From contig CAIQPR010000053.1 in NCBI GenBank assembly GCA_903873775.1, positions 1-64,000 of the forward strand: a DNA stretch of 64,000 nt. Reading direction: 5' to 3'. The position numbers were made by a program, and so were the translations under genes. Origin of the DNA: an uncultured Actinomycetes bacterium (lineage in GTDB: Bacteria > Actinomycetota > Acidimicrobiia > Acidimicrobiales > RAAP-2). The first letter of the stretch is position 1, and each line of letters starts with the position of its first letter. The notes under the pieces are model-generated. The model searched no databases. It was given only the letters and a program-made list of their open reading frames with translations, and was not told the origin of the DNA. Below, piece by piece: positions 15,602 through 24,805 of this stretch.

Positions 15602-16795
15602 ATGACCGTTCTTCAGACATCTCCGCGTCTTCGACACCGCATTCGGGCTTCGTTCTCCCCGTCGGAGTGGCGTCGCCTCTACGGGATGTTTGGTTTCATC
15701 GTCTTCTTGCACATCGTCGGGTTCGGGATCTTGTTCTACGCCTCAAGCCGCCACTTCACTCTCGACAAGAACAGCACTCTCGGCATCGGCACGGGCGTCT
15801 TGGCGTACACCTTGGGCATGCGTCACGCCTTTGACGCGGACCACATTGCCGCGATTGACAACACCACGCGAAAGTTCATGAGCGAGGGCAAGCGCCCGAT
15901 GTCCACGGGCTTCTTCTTCTCACTCGGTCACTCCTCGGTCGTCTTTGTTATGACGGTGCTGTTGGGTCTCGGCGTGCGAGCTCTCGGTGGTCAGGTGAAG
16001 AATTCGAACTCTTCGCTGCACCACTACGGAACGCTCATCGGCACAACGGTGTCGGGAACCTTCTTGTACCTCATCGGCATCTTGAATCTCATCGTTCTCG
16101 TGGGGATTGTGAAGGTCTTTATCGAAATGCGACGAGGTCGCTACGACGATTCCGAGCTCGAGAAGCACCTTGATTCTCGGGGCTTCATGATGCGATTCTT
16201 CGGCAAGCTGACGCGGTCGATCGACACGCCGTGGAAGATGTACCCGGTGGGCTTCCTGTTCGGACTTGGTTTCGACACCTTTACCGAAGTCGCCTTCCTG
16301 GTGCTGGCCGGCAGTGCGGTGGCGTCCGGACTGCCCTTCTGGGCGATTCTGTGCCTGCCCGTGCTGTTCGCTGCGGGTATGTGCTTGCTGGACACCATTG
16401 ATGGTTCGTTCATGAACTTCGCGTACGGATGGGCTTTTTCTAAGCCCTTGCGCAAGGTGTACTACAACATCACCATCACGGGCTTGTCGGTGTTCGTCGC
16501 TCTGTGGATCGGCACCCTCGAGCTCCTGCAAGTCCTCTCGACACAGCTGAACCTTTCCGGAGGGGTGTGGGACAGGATCAACGGATTCAATCTCAACTCG
16601 GCCGGATTCATCATCGTCGGACTCTTCGTTTTCGTCTGGGCGGCAGCGTTGTCGTTTTGGAAATGGGGTCACGTTGAGGAGCGCTGGCAGAACGCCGCGC
16701 TCGCCGCTCAAATTGCCCGTGGCGAACGTCCCGACTTGCACTCGGCGGGAATCACGCTCGGTGACGTCCACGCCCCCTTCACCATTGACGAATAG
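15602..16795 (+). CDS. Nickel/cobalt transporter, NiCoT family
   Basis: A 397-residue permease with eight predicted helices. It carries the NiCoT signatures RHAFDADHIAAIDN (the HX4DH metal-selectivity motif in helix II), LGHSSVVFVMT, LGFDTFTEVAFL and GMCLLDTIDGSFM. These proton-driven high-affinity importers bring Ni(II) or Co(II) into the cytoplasm. Cobalt is plausible because three cobalamin-linked genes occur in the window, but no nickel enzyme is visible to settle the choice. The ATG at 15602 fits the leaderless -10 box; a TTG at 15533 would place the operator inside the gene. Confidence 0.95.
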   Translation: MTVLQTSPRLRHRIRASFSPSEWRRLYGMFGFIVFLHIVGFGILFYASSRHFTLDKNSTLGIGTGVLAYTLGMRHAFDADHIAAIDNTTRKFMSEGKRPMSTGFFFSLGHSSVVFVMTVLLGLGVRALGGQVKNSNSSLHHYGTLIGTTVSGTFLYLIGILNLIVLVGIVKVFIEMRRGRYDDSELEKHLDSRGFMMRFFGKLTRSIDTPWKMYPVGFLFGLGFDTFTEVAFLVLAGSAVASGLPFWAILCLPVLFAAGMCLLDTIDGSFMNFAYGWAFSKPLRKVYYNITITGLSVFVALWIGTLELLQVLSTQLNLSGGVWDRINGFNLNSAGFIIVGLFVFVWAAALSFWKWGHVEERWQNAALAAQIARGERPDLHSAGITLGDVHAPFTIDE

Positions 16796-16806
16796 GGGCG
16801 AAGCCC

Positions 16807-16820
16807 GCGCCACCCGGCGC
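16807..16820. terminator. Short GC hairpin between convergent genes
   Basis: GCGCC (16807-16811) pairs with GGCGC (16816-16820) around a 4-base loop, between the transporter stop (16795) and the convergent acyl-CoA dehydrogenase stop (16835). Confidence 0.3.
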
Positions 16821-16834
16821 AGGCGAGGAACTAT

Positions 16835-18445
16835 TTAGCCACGCTGGTCGAGCAGACGGCGAGCAATCACCTTCAAGCACAGCGTCTCGTCGGCGCCTTC
16901 GAAAATGGACAGCACGCGCGCGTCGACAAAGAGTCGACTGACCGCGTATTCCTCGGCGTAGCCCATACCGCCGTGGATCTGCATCGCTTCGCGCGTCACC
17001 CACTCGGCCGCGCGGCACACGTAGGCCTTGGCCATCGAGGCCTCGAGAGTTCCTTCGCCCTTGGCCATGAGTTTCGCCACGGCCAAAGAAAACTGGCGAG
17101 CGGACTGAATAATCGCCGCCATGGTCCCGAGCTTCACGCGCGTCAGTTCGTAGTTGATGATCGGCTCGCCAAAGACCACACGGTTCTTCGCGTACTCGAG
17201 GGCCGTTTCGTAGGCGGCTTGCATCACGCCAATAGCGCGCGCGGCGGTCTGGATGCGTCCGTTCTCGAATCCGGCCATCTGGAAGTAGAAACCCTTACCG
17301 AGTCCAGCCTCTCCGCCGACCAGGTGGTCGTCGGCCACAAACCAATTGTCGAAGCTCAGCTCGTAGGAGTGCATGCCGCGGTACCCGAGGGTGTCGATGG
17401 GGCGTCCTTCCAGTCGCCCGTTGGCGTCACGACGACCCTCCGATGACGCGTCTTGAGTGAAAAGGAATCCGTGGCCGTCGCCGATCGGCTTTTCGACGAG
17501 GAACAGCGAGAGCCCTCGGTGCGTGCGCGACCGGTCGGGATCGGTGCGAGCGAGCAGCATCAACACGTTGGCGCGCGCGGCGAAGGTGCACCACGTCTTC
17601 GTTCCGTTGATCAGCCAGCCACCATCCGTCTTGGTCGCGGTCGTCGTCAGTTGCGCGACGTCGGAACCGAAGTCCGGCTCCGTCACGGCGACGGCGGCCA
17701 AGACTTCAGCGGTCGCGAGACGGGGGAGCCAGTACTCCTTCTGCTCGGTCGTGCCGCCGTGTACGAGAGCTCGCGTGAGAATTTCCGGACGAGTGATGAG
17801 GGAACCACCGATCCCGAGTCCACCCCAGGTCAATTCCTCGGTCGCCACCACCATGCCGATGTAGTCCGATTCTCCGCCCGTGGCGAAGCCACCAAACTCC
17901 TCGGGGACCGAGAGACCGAAACCACCGAGCGCGGCCAGGCCGCTGATGATCGATTCCGGGATGTCGCCATTCGTGCGGTGCACGTGCTCCGCGTGGGGAC
18001 GCACTTCCACTTCGGCGAAACGATGGAAGGTGTCACCGACCATCGCGAATTCTTCATCGAGGTGGCGCGGCCCGGGCTCTTCGGCGAGCGACGCCAAGAA
18101 GGCGGGCGCGCGGTAGAGAGATACGAACTCGGCGAACGGCGCAAACCAGTCCGCGCTGACACCCCACGCCGACTCGCGTCCGACGACGCGGGTATTCAAG
18201 TCGCTCAGTGCTTGCGCCAAGAACGCTGCGGTGAGACGCGCTTCAACGTCGCCACGGGCACCGTAATCAATGGTCGCGCGGGCCGTCGCGATGGCGCTCG
18301 CGGCGTGCGCGATGTCGTAGGCGAGTGCTTGATTGGTGTCGGCACCGCCGAGCGCCGCTAATGAATCGACGGCGGCGTCGATGATGCCTTGCGCGCGCGC
18401 GATCAGGGACGCGGCGTGGGTGAGGTCGGGTGAGGTGGTCGACAT
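16835..18445 (-). CDS. Acyl-CoA dehydrogenase with N-terminal helical extension
   Basis: A 536-residue flavoprotein, about 150 residues longer than ordinary family members. Residues 1-115 form an Ala-rich helical extension that itself resembles a partial dehydrogenase C-domain helical bundle. The core has AVAVTEPDFGSDVAQL, GTKTWCTFAARANVL, YAKNRVVFGEPI, MQIHGGMGYAEEY and, near the end, SIFEGADETLCLKVI with the catalytic-base Glu. It oxidises an acyl-CoA of unknown chain type. TAGTTT lies 7 bases before the ATG, back to back with the promoter of the divergent gene at 18502. Confidence 0.93.
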   Translation of the reverse strand: MSTTSPDLTHAASLIARAQGIIDAAVDSLAALGGADTNQALAYDIAHAASAIATARATIDYGARGDVEARLTAAFLAQALSDLNTRVVGRESAWGVSADWFAPFAEFVSLYRAPAFLASLAEEPGPRHLDEEFAMVGDTFHRFAEVEVRPHAEHVHRTNGDIPESIISGLAALGGFGLSVPEEFGGFATGGESDYIGMVVATEELTWGGLGIGGSLITRPEILTRALVHGGTTEQKEYWLPRLATAEVLAAVAVTEPDFGSDVAQLTTTATKTDGGWLINGTKTWCTFAARANVLMLLARTDPDRSRTHRGLSLFLVEKPIGDGHGFLFTQDASSEGRRDANGRLEGRPIDTLGYRGMHSYELSFDNWFVADDHLVGGEAGLGKGFYFQMAGFENGRIQTAARAIGVMQAAYETALEYAKNRVVFGEPIINYELTRVKLGTMAAIIQSARQFSLAVAKLMAKGEGTLEASMAKAYVCRAAEWVTREAMQIHGGMGYAEEYAVSRLFVDARVLSIFEGADETLCLKVIARRLLDQRG

Positions 18446-18452
18446 ATCGCCA

Positions 18453-18494
18453 AAACTAATAGGAAATGGCGTCGCTTCTCACGGCTTCTAGTCT
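18453..18494. promoter_or_regulatory. Back-to-back leaderless promoters
   Basis: On the minus strand TAGTTT (18458-18453) is 7 bases before the ATG at 18445. On the plus strand TAGTCT (18489-18494) is 7 bases before the GTG at 18502. Only 56 bases separate the two coding sequences. Confidence 0.6.
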
Positions 18495-18501
18495 GGGGGG
18501 C

Positions 18502-18930
18502 GTGCAGGTACAAATGCTTCTCGCAGACTCGGCGCAAGTTGCCGACGGCAAACTCTTCATCCTGGGGGGTGGATGGTCCCTTATTGGGCCCGATCCGACC
18601 CCGACGGCGGTGGCGGTGAAGCTCACGATCGACCGTCACGAAGTCGGCCGCAGCCATCACTGGTACCTCGTTCTCGAAGACGCTGACGGTCGTCCCGTCT
18701 ATGTCGGTGACACGATGCAGGCGATCGAGGTGAATGGCGAATTCCAAATTGGTCAGCCGGTGGGCGTGCCTGACGGCGTGCCGGTGGATTTTCCCATGGC
18801 GATCAATTTCCCCCCACTGCCCATTGCCCCTGGAGCGCGTTATCAATGGCGCCTCATTATCAATGGCGAGACGCTTCCCGGAGCCAGCGTCGCCTTCAGC
18901 ACTCGTCCCCAACCCGACGTCGACGCCTAA
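18502..18930 (+). CDS. Conserved hypothetical protein (DUF6941-like)
   Basis: A 142-residue protein beginning VQVQMLLADSAQVADGKL, then FILGGGWSLIG. This opening matches a family of actinobacterial proteins of unknown function (I associate it with DUF6941). It has no signal peptide, membrane helix or Cys, and is rich in beta-strand-like segments. The start is taken as GTG 18502 from homolog-like length and the TAGTCT box 7 bases upstream. It precedes a MaoC gene by 12 bases and may be co-transcribed. Confidence 0.7.
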   Translation: MQVQMLLADSAQVADGKLFILGGGWSLIGPDPTPTAVAVKLTIDRHEVGRSHHWYLVLEDADGRPVYVGDTMQAIEVNGEFQIGQPVGVPDGVPVDFPMAINFPPLPIAPGARYQWRLIINGETLPGASVAFSTRPQPDVDA

Positions 18931-18942
18931 GAGAGGATGCCC

Positions 18943-19458
18943 ATGACCACCTATGACCGCCCTTTTGGTCGCTACTTCGAAGACTTCGAACCCGGCGATG
19001 TGTTCAAGCACTGGCCCGGTAAGACCATTACCGAAGCCGACGACCACCTGTTCTGCATGATCACTATGAACCACCACCCGTTGCACACGAATGCCTGGTT
19101 CGCCGAGCACGAGAGCGTGCAGAAGCGCAATGTCGTGGTCGGCAACCTCGTGTACTCGTTGATTCTCGGCATGAGCGTTCCCGACGTGTCGGGCGCCGCC
19201 ATCGCGAACCTCGAGATCGAATCGCTCCTCCACAAGAACCCCACGTTTCACGGCGACACCATTTACGCCGAGACGCACGTCCTCGAGCGCACCGAGTCCA
19301 CGTCCCGTAACGACCGCGGCATCGTGAAGGTCGAGACCAAGGGGTTCAATCAAGACGGACTCGAAGTGTGTTATTTCCGCCGCAAGGTGATGGTGTGGAA
19401 GCGTGAGTTCGCCCCGCAGCGACGTCGCCCCTACGCCGACGACGTCTGGGACAACTAA
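18943..19458 (+). CDS. MaoC-family hot-dog dehydratase
   Basis: A 171-residue hot-dog-fold protein related to MaoC hydratases and to beta-methylmalyl-CoA (mesaconyl-CoA) dehydratase. The active-site stretch TITEADDHLFCMITMNHHPLH has the Asp and His of the hydratase motif; VVVGNLVYSLILGMSV and FHGDTIYAETHVLERTES are also typical. It would add or remove water across a 2-enoyl-CoA. The second of two close ATGs is preferred, with GAGAGGA in front. Its 3' end overlaps the mutY start by 56 bases. Confidence 0.9.
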   Translation: MTTYDRPFGRYFEDFEPGDVFKHWPGKTITEADDHLFCMITMNHHPLHTNAWFAEHESVQKRNVVVGNLVYSLILGMSVPDVSGAAIANLEIESLLHKNPTFHGDTIYAETHVLERTESTSRNDRGIVKVETKGFNQDGLEVCYFRRKVMVWKREFAPQRRRPYADDVWDN

Positions 19459-20314
19459 CTATTCGGCGCTGCGGCGTCGAATAGTACGGGTCTCGACCTC
19501 TCACCCGAGAGATCTGCCCTGGGTGAACCACGCGGATCCGTGGGCCATCTACGTCAGTGAAGTGATGCTGCAGCAGACCTCGGTGGATCGCGTGCGTGAA
19601 CCGTGGCGACGCTTCCTCGACGAATATCCGTCGCCGCACGCGTGCGCGAACGCCACTCTTGCGGATGTCCTGAATCTCTGGAGTGGCCTTGGGTATCCCC
19701 GCCGTGCCCGCAATCTTCACGCGGCGGCGCAGATGATGGTTCGCGACTTCGACGGCCGCGTGCCGTCGGCCGTGGCGGACTTACGACGATTGCCCGGCGT
19801 GGGTCCCTATACGGCCCACGCCGTGGCGTCCTTCGCCTTTGGCGCACGCGTGGGGGTTCTCGACACCAATGTCGGACGCGTCCTCGCGCGGTGTGTTGCG
19901 AATAACACTCTGTCGACGGCGGACGCCCAGGGCCTCGCGAACGCCCTCGTCGGGCGTGCGGCGAGCGCACCGGTGAATCAGGGGCTCATCGACGTGGGGG
20001 CACAATTCTGCCGTTCGACGCCGCGGTGCGGTGATTGTCCTTTACGTGACGTGTGTCGATGGCGCCAGGATGGGGGGCCCGACCCCGCGATTCGCAGCGC
20101 GGGCGTCTCTCGACCGCAGCCTCGATTCGAGGGATCGGTCCGCCAAGCGCGGGGTCGATTGCTCGCCGCACTGCGGGACGGACCACTGAGCGTTGTGGCC
20201 GCTCGTCGCGTCCTGAACGCCGAGGATCCCGAGATGTCGACGCGCGTCCTCCGCGATCTCCAGCGCGAGGGACTCGTGAGCCAGCACGGACGCCGCGTGC
20301 ACCTCGGCAGCTAG
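19403..20314 (+). CDS. mutY: A/G-specific adenine glycosylase
   Basis: A 303-residue HhH-GPD DNA glycosylase that removes adenine mispaired with 8-oxoguanine. Catalytic Glu53 lies in VSEVMLQQTS, the helix-hairpin-helix is LRRLPGVGPYTAHA, and Asp154 is in GVLDTNVGRVLARC. The [4Fe-4S] cysteines are 203, 209, 212 and 218 (CRSTPRCGDCPLRDVC), giving C-x5-C-x2-C-x5-C, one residue shorter in the first interval than the usual C-x6-C. A C-terminal winged-helix-like region (about 240-303) replaces a clear NUDIX-like domain. The GTG start overlapping maoC is uncertain. Confidence 0.9.
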   Translation: MSSPRSDVAPTPTTSGTTNYSALRRRIVRVSTSHPRDLPWVNHADPWAIYVSEVMLQQTSVDRVREPWRRFLDEYPSPHACANATLADVLNLWSGLGYPRRARNLHAAAQMMVRDFDGRVPSAVADLRRLPGVGPYTAHAVASFAFGARVGVLDTNVGRVLARCVANNTLSTADAQGLANALVGRAASAPVNQGLIDVGAQFCRSTPRCGDCPLRDVCRWRQDGGPDPAIRSAGVSRPQPRFEGSVRQARGRLLAALRDGPLSVVAARRVLNAEDPEMSTRVLRDLQREGLVSQHGRRVHLGS

Positions 20315-21180
20315 GCGCCGAGCCACTCCACGATGAGTGCGTTGACCTCCGAGGGTTTTTCCAGGTGGAGGAAGTGTCCCGCTCCCTCCACGTACTCCTC
20401 ACGGGATCCTGGTGCGAGCAGTGACGTGGCGCCCGCCGCGGTGGAGGGAAGGATGCATCCGTCGTTGGCACCGTGGAGGTACAACGTGGGCACGGGAGTC
20501 ACCGCGAAACTGGCGTCGCGCAACGCGTTGTGCTCGGGGTTCTTCACACCCGGGTCGTCAATGGACCGGTAGAAGGAGAGGGCCGCAACAAGGCGCTCGG
20601 GTGCCCCCAGCGCCTCCTTCACCCGCGCCGCATCCTCTCGGGAGTCAAATCCGGGTGACCAGTCGGCCCAAAGACGATCGATGAAGGCGTAGTCGTCCAT
20701 GGGAACGACGAGTTCGCTGAGGGCGTTGCGAAAGAAATACATGTACCAGCTGGCGCGTAGCTGGTCGTACGTCGTGAACGCTTGCATCATGAGCAAGAGT
20801 GGCGGTACCGCCATCGTGACGGCTTTGCGCCACGCATCCGGTGCGACGCCCAGAGCGCTGTAGGCCGCTGCCGCTCCCCAGTCGTGGCCGATCAGGACAG
20901 ACCGCTCATCGCCACCGAGAGCGTCACGTAGTCGCAGAGCGTCGTGAGCGGTCGCCACGATTTGATAATTGTCGTCTTTCGCGAGCGACGAGGGTGCGTA
21001 CCCGCGGAGGGACGGTGTTGCGACGCGATAGCCCGCACGCTGCAATTCCGGGGCGAGGTGTCGAAAGGTCGCGGGTGTGTCCGGAAATCCGTGGAGCAGG
21101 ATCGCGAGGGGCGCACCTTCATCGCCCGTGACCTCTGCGTGGATCGTGACGTCACCGAAATCAAAGAATTGAGCGGTCAT
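20311..21180 (-). CDS. Alpha/beta hydrolase, epoxide hydrolase/haloalkane dehalogenase type
   Basis: A 289-residue hydrolase with ILLHGFPDTPATFRHLAP (oxyanion-hole region) and GHDWGAAAAY, where the nucleophile is Asp100 rather than Ser. Asp nucleophiles mark epoxide hydrolases and haloalkane dehalogenases. The general-base His is in VEGAGHFLHLEKP near residue 271, and a cap region rich in aromatic residues lies at about 130-200. The substrate is unknown. TACGGT stands 6 bases before the ATG. The stop overlaps that of convergent mutY by 4 bases. Confidence 0.88.
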   Translation of the reverse strand: MTAQFFDFGDVTIHAEVTGDEGAPLAILLHGFPDTPATFRHLAPELQRAGYRVATPSLRGYAPSSLAKDDNYQIVATAHDALRLRDALGGDERSVLIGHDWGAAAAYSALGVAPDAWRKAVTMAVPPLLLMMQAFTTYDQLRASWYMYFFRNALSELVVPMDDYAFIDRLWADWSPGFDSREDAARVKEALGAPERLVAALSFYRSIDDPGVKNPEHNALRDASFAVTPVPTLYLHGANDGCILPSTAAGATSLLAPGSREEYVEGAGHFLHLEKPSEVNALIVEWLGA

Positions 21181-21186
21181 GTTTTC

Positions 21187-21213
21187 ACCGTACTCAAGGC
21201 CGCCCGGTAGTGT
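21187..21213. promoter_or_regulatory. Divergent leaderless promoters
   Basis: Minus strand TACGGT (21192-21187) is 6 bases before the ATG at 21180; plus strand TAGTGT (21208-21213) is 7 bases before the ATG at 21221. The two genes share a 40-base spacer. Confidence 0.6.
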
Positions 21214-21220
21214 CGGCGAG

Positions 21221-21697
21221 ATGCCCGCTCTCGACGTCGCCCGCTTTCGTGAAGTGGTCGGTCACTTCGCCACGGGCGTCGTTGTGATCACCGGGGTGGA
21301 GAACGCCCAGCCCGTGGGATTTACGTGTCAGACCTTCGGTTCGTTGTCCATCGACCCCATCCTCGTGTCCTTTGCGGCGCGCACGGCGTCGACATCGTGG
21401 CCGCGGCTGCGACCCGCCAGGGTGGTGGCGATCAACGTGCTCTCGTCGCACCAGGAGGCTCTGGCGCGCGTGTTTGCCACGTCGGGCAACGACAAGTTTG
21501 ACGGCGTTGCGTGGACGTCAGGCGCCCAGGGTGCCCCACTTCTCGGTGGCGCCCTCGCCAGCCTCGAGGGTCGCATTGTCGACGTGACGTCCTACGGCGA
21601 CCACGACATTGCGGTGGTGGCCGTCGACCACGTGGCGTCGCACGATGGTCACCCCCTGATCTACTACCGGGGCGGTTTTGGCTCGTTTTCCGCGTAA
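21221..21697 (+). CDS. Flavin reductase-like FMN-binding protein
   Basis: A 158-residue protein of the flavin reductase/HpaC family: FREVVGHFATGVVVITG near the start, GFTCQTFGSLSIDPILVSF for FMN binding, and a C-terminal HDGHPLIYYRGGFGSF. Such proteins supply reduced flavin to two-component monooxygenases. No partner monooxygenase is adjacent. The ATG at 21221 is supported by its length and by TAGTGT 7 bases upstream; a longer frame from 21179 is not needed. Confidence 0.88.
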   Translation: MPALDVARFREVVGHFATGVVVITGVENAQPVGFTCQTFGSLSIDPILVSFAARTASTSWPRLRPARVVAINVLSSHQEALARVFATSGNDKFDGVAWTSGAQGAPLLGGALASLEGRIVDVTSYGDHDIAVVAVDHVASHDGHPLIYYRGGFGSFSA

Positions 21698-21712
21698 GCA
21701 ACTGCCGTTCGG

Positions 21713-21718
21713 TACGCT
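21713..21718 (+). promoter_or_regulatory. -10 box feeding a leaderless mini-ORF
   Basis: TACGCT, 7 bases before the ATG at 21726. Confidence 0.5.
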
Positions 21719-21725
21719 CGACTTG

Positions 21726-21776
21726 ATGGCCTGGACGCACTTTCGCCCGCGACGAGTGAACGTCCCATGTCGATAG
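21726..21776 (+). CDS. Leaderless 16-codon upstream ORF
   Basis: ATG at 21726 opens a 16-residue peptide (MAWTHFRPRRVNVPCR) ending with TAG at 21774-21776. It starts 7 bases after TACGCT, the spacing seen at other leaderless starts here, and its stop lies 10 bases inside the next gene (ATG at 21767). A ribosome finishing this peptide would be placed at the downstream start, so it may couple translation. The peptide itself has no recognised function. Confidence 0.4.
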   Translation: MAWTHFRPRRVNVPCR

Positions 21777-22609
21777 TCCGGTTCATCGCCATCTCTCTGT
21801 TAGTCGTGATCGCGCTGGCGGTCGTAGGTGTTGCCCTGCTGCGGTACCGAAAGCTGCGTCGTGACGAGATGCGCGCTCTCGAAAAGCGTCCGGTGTCGTC
21901 GTTGGCCCCGCCGCCGTCGCCCTATCAGCCGTCGCGGGGCGTGAAGATCATTGATGGGGGCGTTACCCCGACGCCGCGTGGAGCTCCCGAACGGCCGCGA
22001 CTCGACCCGGATCGCACCTACGTGTTTTCTGATCTCACCCCGAGCGAGCGTGAGGCCCTCGCAACCCCACGTAGTCGCCATGACGCCCAGTGGGCGCTCG
22101 AGCGCTCGAGTCACGGCACTCGTTTGTCGCCAGGATCCGCGCGCATTCTGATCGGCGTTCTCGGGGCCATGGTGCTACTTATCATCGCGGGCGCCTTGAT
22201 TCGCCATTCGTCCCACGCGGGTGCGCACGCCAGCACGACGAGTAGTTCGACCAGCACGACCACCACCACGGCCGCGCCCTCCGGCACGTGGCCGACCACA
22301 CTGACCGCGTCCAGCTACGCCAATGGCGTCGCGACCTACGCGATGGCGTCGAACTCGTACACGGTGTCGGTGACGGGAAGGTCCGGGCCGGTGTGGGTGG
22401 TCATGAACATGGGTCCCCACAACACGCTCGAATACCAGGGCAAAGTGAACGCCGGTTCGACCTACACCTTGACATTGACCGGACACGGCACGGTGTCCCT
22501 CGGTTCACCGAAGAACGCCACCGTGAGCATCAACACCCACGCTGTGGTGTTCCCGAGTGCGCCGAGCGCCCCACTTATTCTTTCGTTGACTGTTCCGACG
22601 TCGGGCTGA
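21767..22609 (+). CDS. Membrane protein with RodZ-C (DUF4115)-like domain
   Basis: A 280-residue protein with an N-terminal transmembrane helix (about 5-26), a cytoplasmic segment, a second helix (about 125-146), a Ser/Thr-rich linker (STTSSSTSTTTTTAAPS) and a C-terminal beta-rich domain. That domain, with YTVSVTGRSGPVWVVMNMG and GTVSLGSPKNATVSINTH, resembles DUF4115 found at the end of RodZ proteins, though the helix-turn-helix of RodZ is absent. It is probably an envelope protein. The likely transcription start is the -10 box at 21713, giving a short leader that encodes the mini-ORF. It converges with oligopeptidase B, with overlap at the 3' ends. Confidence 0.65.
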   Translation: MSIVRFIAISLLVVIALAVVGVALLRYRKLRRDEMRALEKRPVSSLAPPPSPYQPSRGVKIIDGGVTPTPRGAPERPRLDPDRTYVFSDLTPSEREALATPRSRHDAQWALERSSHGTRLSPGSARILIGVLGAMVLLIIAGALIRHSSHAGAHASTTSSSTSTTTTTAAPSGTWPTTLTASSYANGVATYAMASNSYTVSVTGRSGPVWVVMNMGPHNTLEYQGKVNAGSTYTLTLTGHGTVSLGSPKNATVSINTHAVVFPSAPSAPLILSLTVPTSG

Positions 22610-24761
22610 TTTCACTCACGAGGAAGGCCAGGATCTGCGCCTGGTCATGCCACGTGTCGTAGCGCCCGGACGGTCCCGCGTGACCCGCGCCCAGCTCGGT
22701 CTTGAGATAGACCACGTTGTCCGGGTTCACGTCGCGGAGCTTCAGTACCCACTTCGCGGGCTCCCAAAATCCCACTCGGGAGTCGTTGAGGCCACCGTTG
22801 GCGTAGACGTGGGGATACACCCGCACCGAACCGTCGTCGTTCGTGCCTCGCACGTTGTCGTACGGCGAATACGACAGCATCGTTCGGTACGCCGTTGCGC
22901 TGGCGTCGGGATTTCCCCATTCTTCCCACTCACCCACGGTGAGAGGGAGGGAGGCGTCCAGCATGGTCGTCACCACATCCACGAACGGTACTTCGGCGAC
23001 CACGGCGTGAAACAACGAGGGATCGAGATTCATCACCGCGCCCATCAGGAGTCCTCCCGCGGATCCGCCGCGTGCGGCGAAGTGGGCGGGGTCGGTCCAT
23101 CCCAAGTCCACGAGCGCGCGACCCACGCGCACGAAGTCGCTGAACGTCGTGGGCTTTTGTGCCAGTTTGCCGCTTTCGTACCACGAGCGACCCATCTCAC
23201 CACCGCCACGAACGTGGGCGATGGCGAAGATGATGCCGCGATCCAGCAGCGAGAGTCGGAAGGCGGAGAACGTGGGGTCCACCGAATGCTCGTAGCTGCC
23301 GTATCCGTACAGGACGCACGGACGCGGGCGTTCCGGCGTAACGGTTCCGTCGTCGCTCACGCGCACGGTGTCCCGGCGGGCCACGAGCGACACGGGGATG
23401 CGCACGCCGTCACTGGCGCTCACCCATTCGCGCCACGTGACGTACTGCGCGGGGTCGTACTGGCCGAGAACGACCTGTTGCTTGCGCACACGCACCTCTC
23501 CCGACGCGAGGTCCACGTCGACGACGAGGGTCGGCGTGACCATGGATGTCATCACCACCCGGACTTGGGGTGTGTCGTAGTCGAGGGTGGCGCCGAGCCC
23601 CACCGTTGACAGGGCGTCCGGTCCCTCGACGAGTCGCGATGTGGCCAACACGTCGCCCGCAAAAGGATCTCCCTCCGCGCGCAGCGGCACAAGTCGCACC
23701 GCGGCGGCGCCGTCGAGACGCTCCGAGAGAGCGAGAACGCCCCGAAAGGCGTCCACACCATCAAGGCGCGTGCCCGGACGATGCGCAATGATGTCGCGCC
23801 ACTCACCACCGTCGCGCTCGCGCGCCTGCAACTTGAAATCGGGCGCATCCTCATTGGTGACCTTCAACCAGTACGCCCGTCCGTCATGAGCTGTGTAGTG
23901 CTCGACGGTGTATTCAATGCCGTGGCGACGGGCATCGATGACGCGCGGGTCTCCGGTGGGGGCGTGAGCGTCAATCACGTGGACTTCATTGGTCATTGAC
24001 GACTCGGCAAAAATCAGAATCACGGCGTCGTCGCGGCTGCGTCCGACCGTGACGTTGTATTGCGCGTCGGTTTCTTCGAAGACCAGAACATCGTCACTCG
24101 CTGACGTGCCGACTTCGTGGCGCCACACTTGCCAGGGTCGCATCGCGTCATCGACGCGCGTGTAGAAGAAGTGGCGCGAGTCCGCCGCCCACGCGAACCC
24201 GTAATAGGCATCCTCGATGGTGTCGTCCACCGGAGGCTGCCCATTTAGAGGACGGACCGTCAAGGTGTGTCGTTCGGCACCTTCGAAGTCTGTGCCCACC
24301 ACGACCCACGTGTCGTCCGGGCTCACGGACAAAACGCCGACGGAAAGGAAGTCGCTCTCGCCAGCTTCGAGGTTTTCGTCGAGGATGACTTGTTCCTCGG
24401 GTAGGGCGGTGTCGGGATCGATGACGGGAGGGGTAAGGCCGTCGCCCCTCACCCGAGCGCGTGCGCTGATCGGATAGTTGAGGCCTTCCTTGGTCCGCTC
24501 GAAGTACCACCAGCCATTCGATCGCACCGGCACGGACGTGTCCGTCTCCACAATGCGCGACTTGAATTCCTTGAAGATCGCGTCCTCGAGGGGGCGCAAC
24601 GGGGCGAGAGATTCCTCGAGAAAGGCGTTCTCGGCACGCAAGTGCTCGAGCACCTCCGGATTGTCGCGGTCCATCAACCAGTAGTACGGATCGATGCGCG
24701 TATCTCCGTGACGCGTGATGGAGTGAGGTCGTTGAGCAGCACGAGGCGGGTTAGTCACCAT
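22575..24761 (-). CDS. ptrB: Oligopeptidase B (S9A serine peptidase)
   Basis: A 728-residue prolyl-oligopeptidase-family enzyme that cleaves small peptides, usually after Lys or Arg, in the cytoplasm. It has an N-terminal beta-propeller and a C-terminal alpha/beta-hydrolase domain. Signatures include [17 protein letters not shown] at the start, [18 protein letters not shown], the nucleophile elbow [14 protein letters not shown] and the His region [13 protein letters not shown]. The ATG at 24761 matches family length; a longer open frame continues to 25694 antisense to sufB and is not coding. It is divergent from sufB, with 81 bases between. Confidence 0.92.
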   Translation of the reverse strand: MVTNPPRAAQRPHSITRHGDTRIDPYYWLMDRDNPEVLEHLRAENAFLEESLAPLRPLEDAIFKEFKSRIVETDTSVPVRSNGWWYFERTKEGLNYPISARARVRGDGLTPPVIDPDTALPEEQVILDENLEAGESDFLSVGVLSVSPDDTWVVVGTDFEGAERHTLTVRPLNGQPPVDDTIEDAYYGFAWAADSRHFFYTRVDDAMRPWQVWRHEVGTSASDDVLVFEETDAQYNVTVGRSRDDAVILIFAESSMTNEVHVIDAHAPTGDPRVIDARRHGIEYTVEHYTAHDGRAYWLKVTNEDAPDFKLQARERDGGEWRDIIAHRPGTRLDGVDAFRGVLALSERLDGAAAVRLVPLRAEGDPFAGDVLATSRLVEGPDALSTVGLGATLDYDTPQVRVVMTSMVTPTLVVDVDLASGEVRVRKQQVVLGQYDPAQYVTWREWVSASDGVRIPVSLVARRDTVRVSDDGTVTPERPRPCVLYGYGSYEHSVDPTFSAFRLSLLDRGIIFAIAHVRGGGEMGRSWYESGKLAQKPTTFSDFVRVGRALVDLGWTDPAHFAARGGSAGGLLMGAVMNLDPSLFHAVVAEVPFVDVVTTMLDASLPLTVGEWEEWGNPDASATAYRTMLSYSPYDNVRGTNDDGSVRVYPHVYANGGLNDSRVGFWEPAKWVLKLRDVNPDNVVYLKTELGAGHAGPSGRYDTWHDQAQILAFLVSEISPTSEQSTKE

Positions 24762-24805
24762 GCCACTCTGCCAGCGTTGGGCGTCACGTCGGACACAGGC
24801 CTTGT

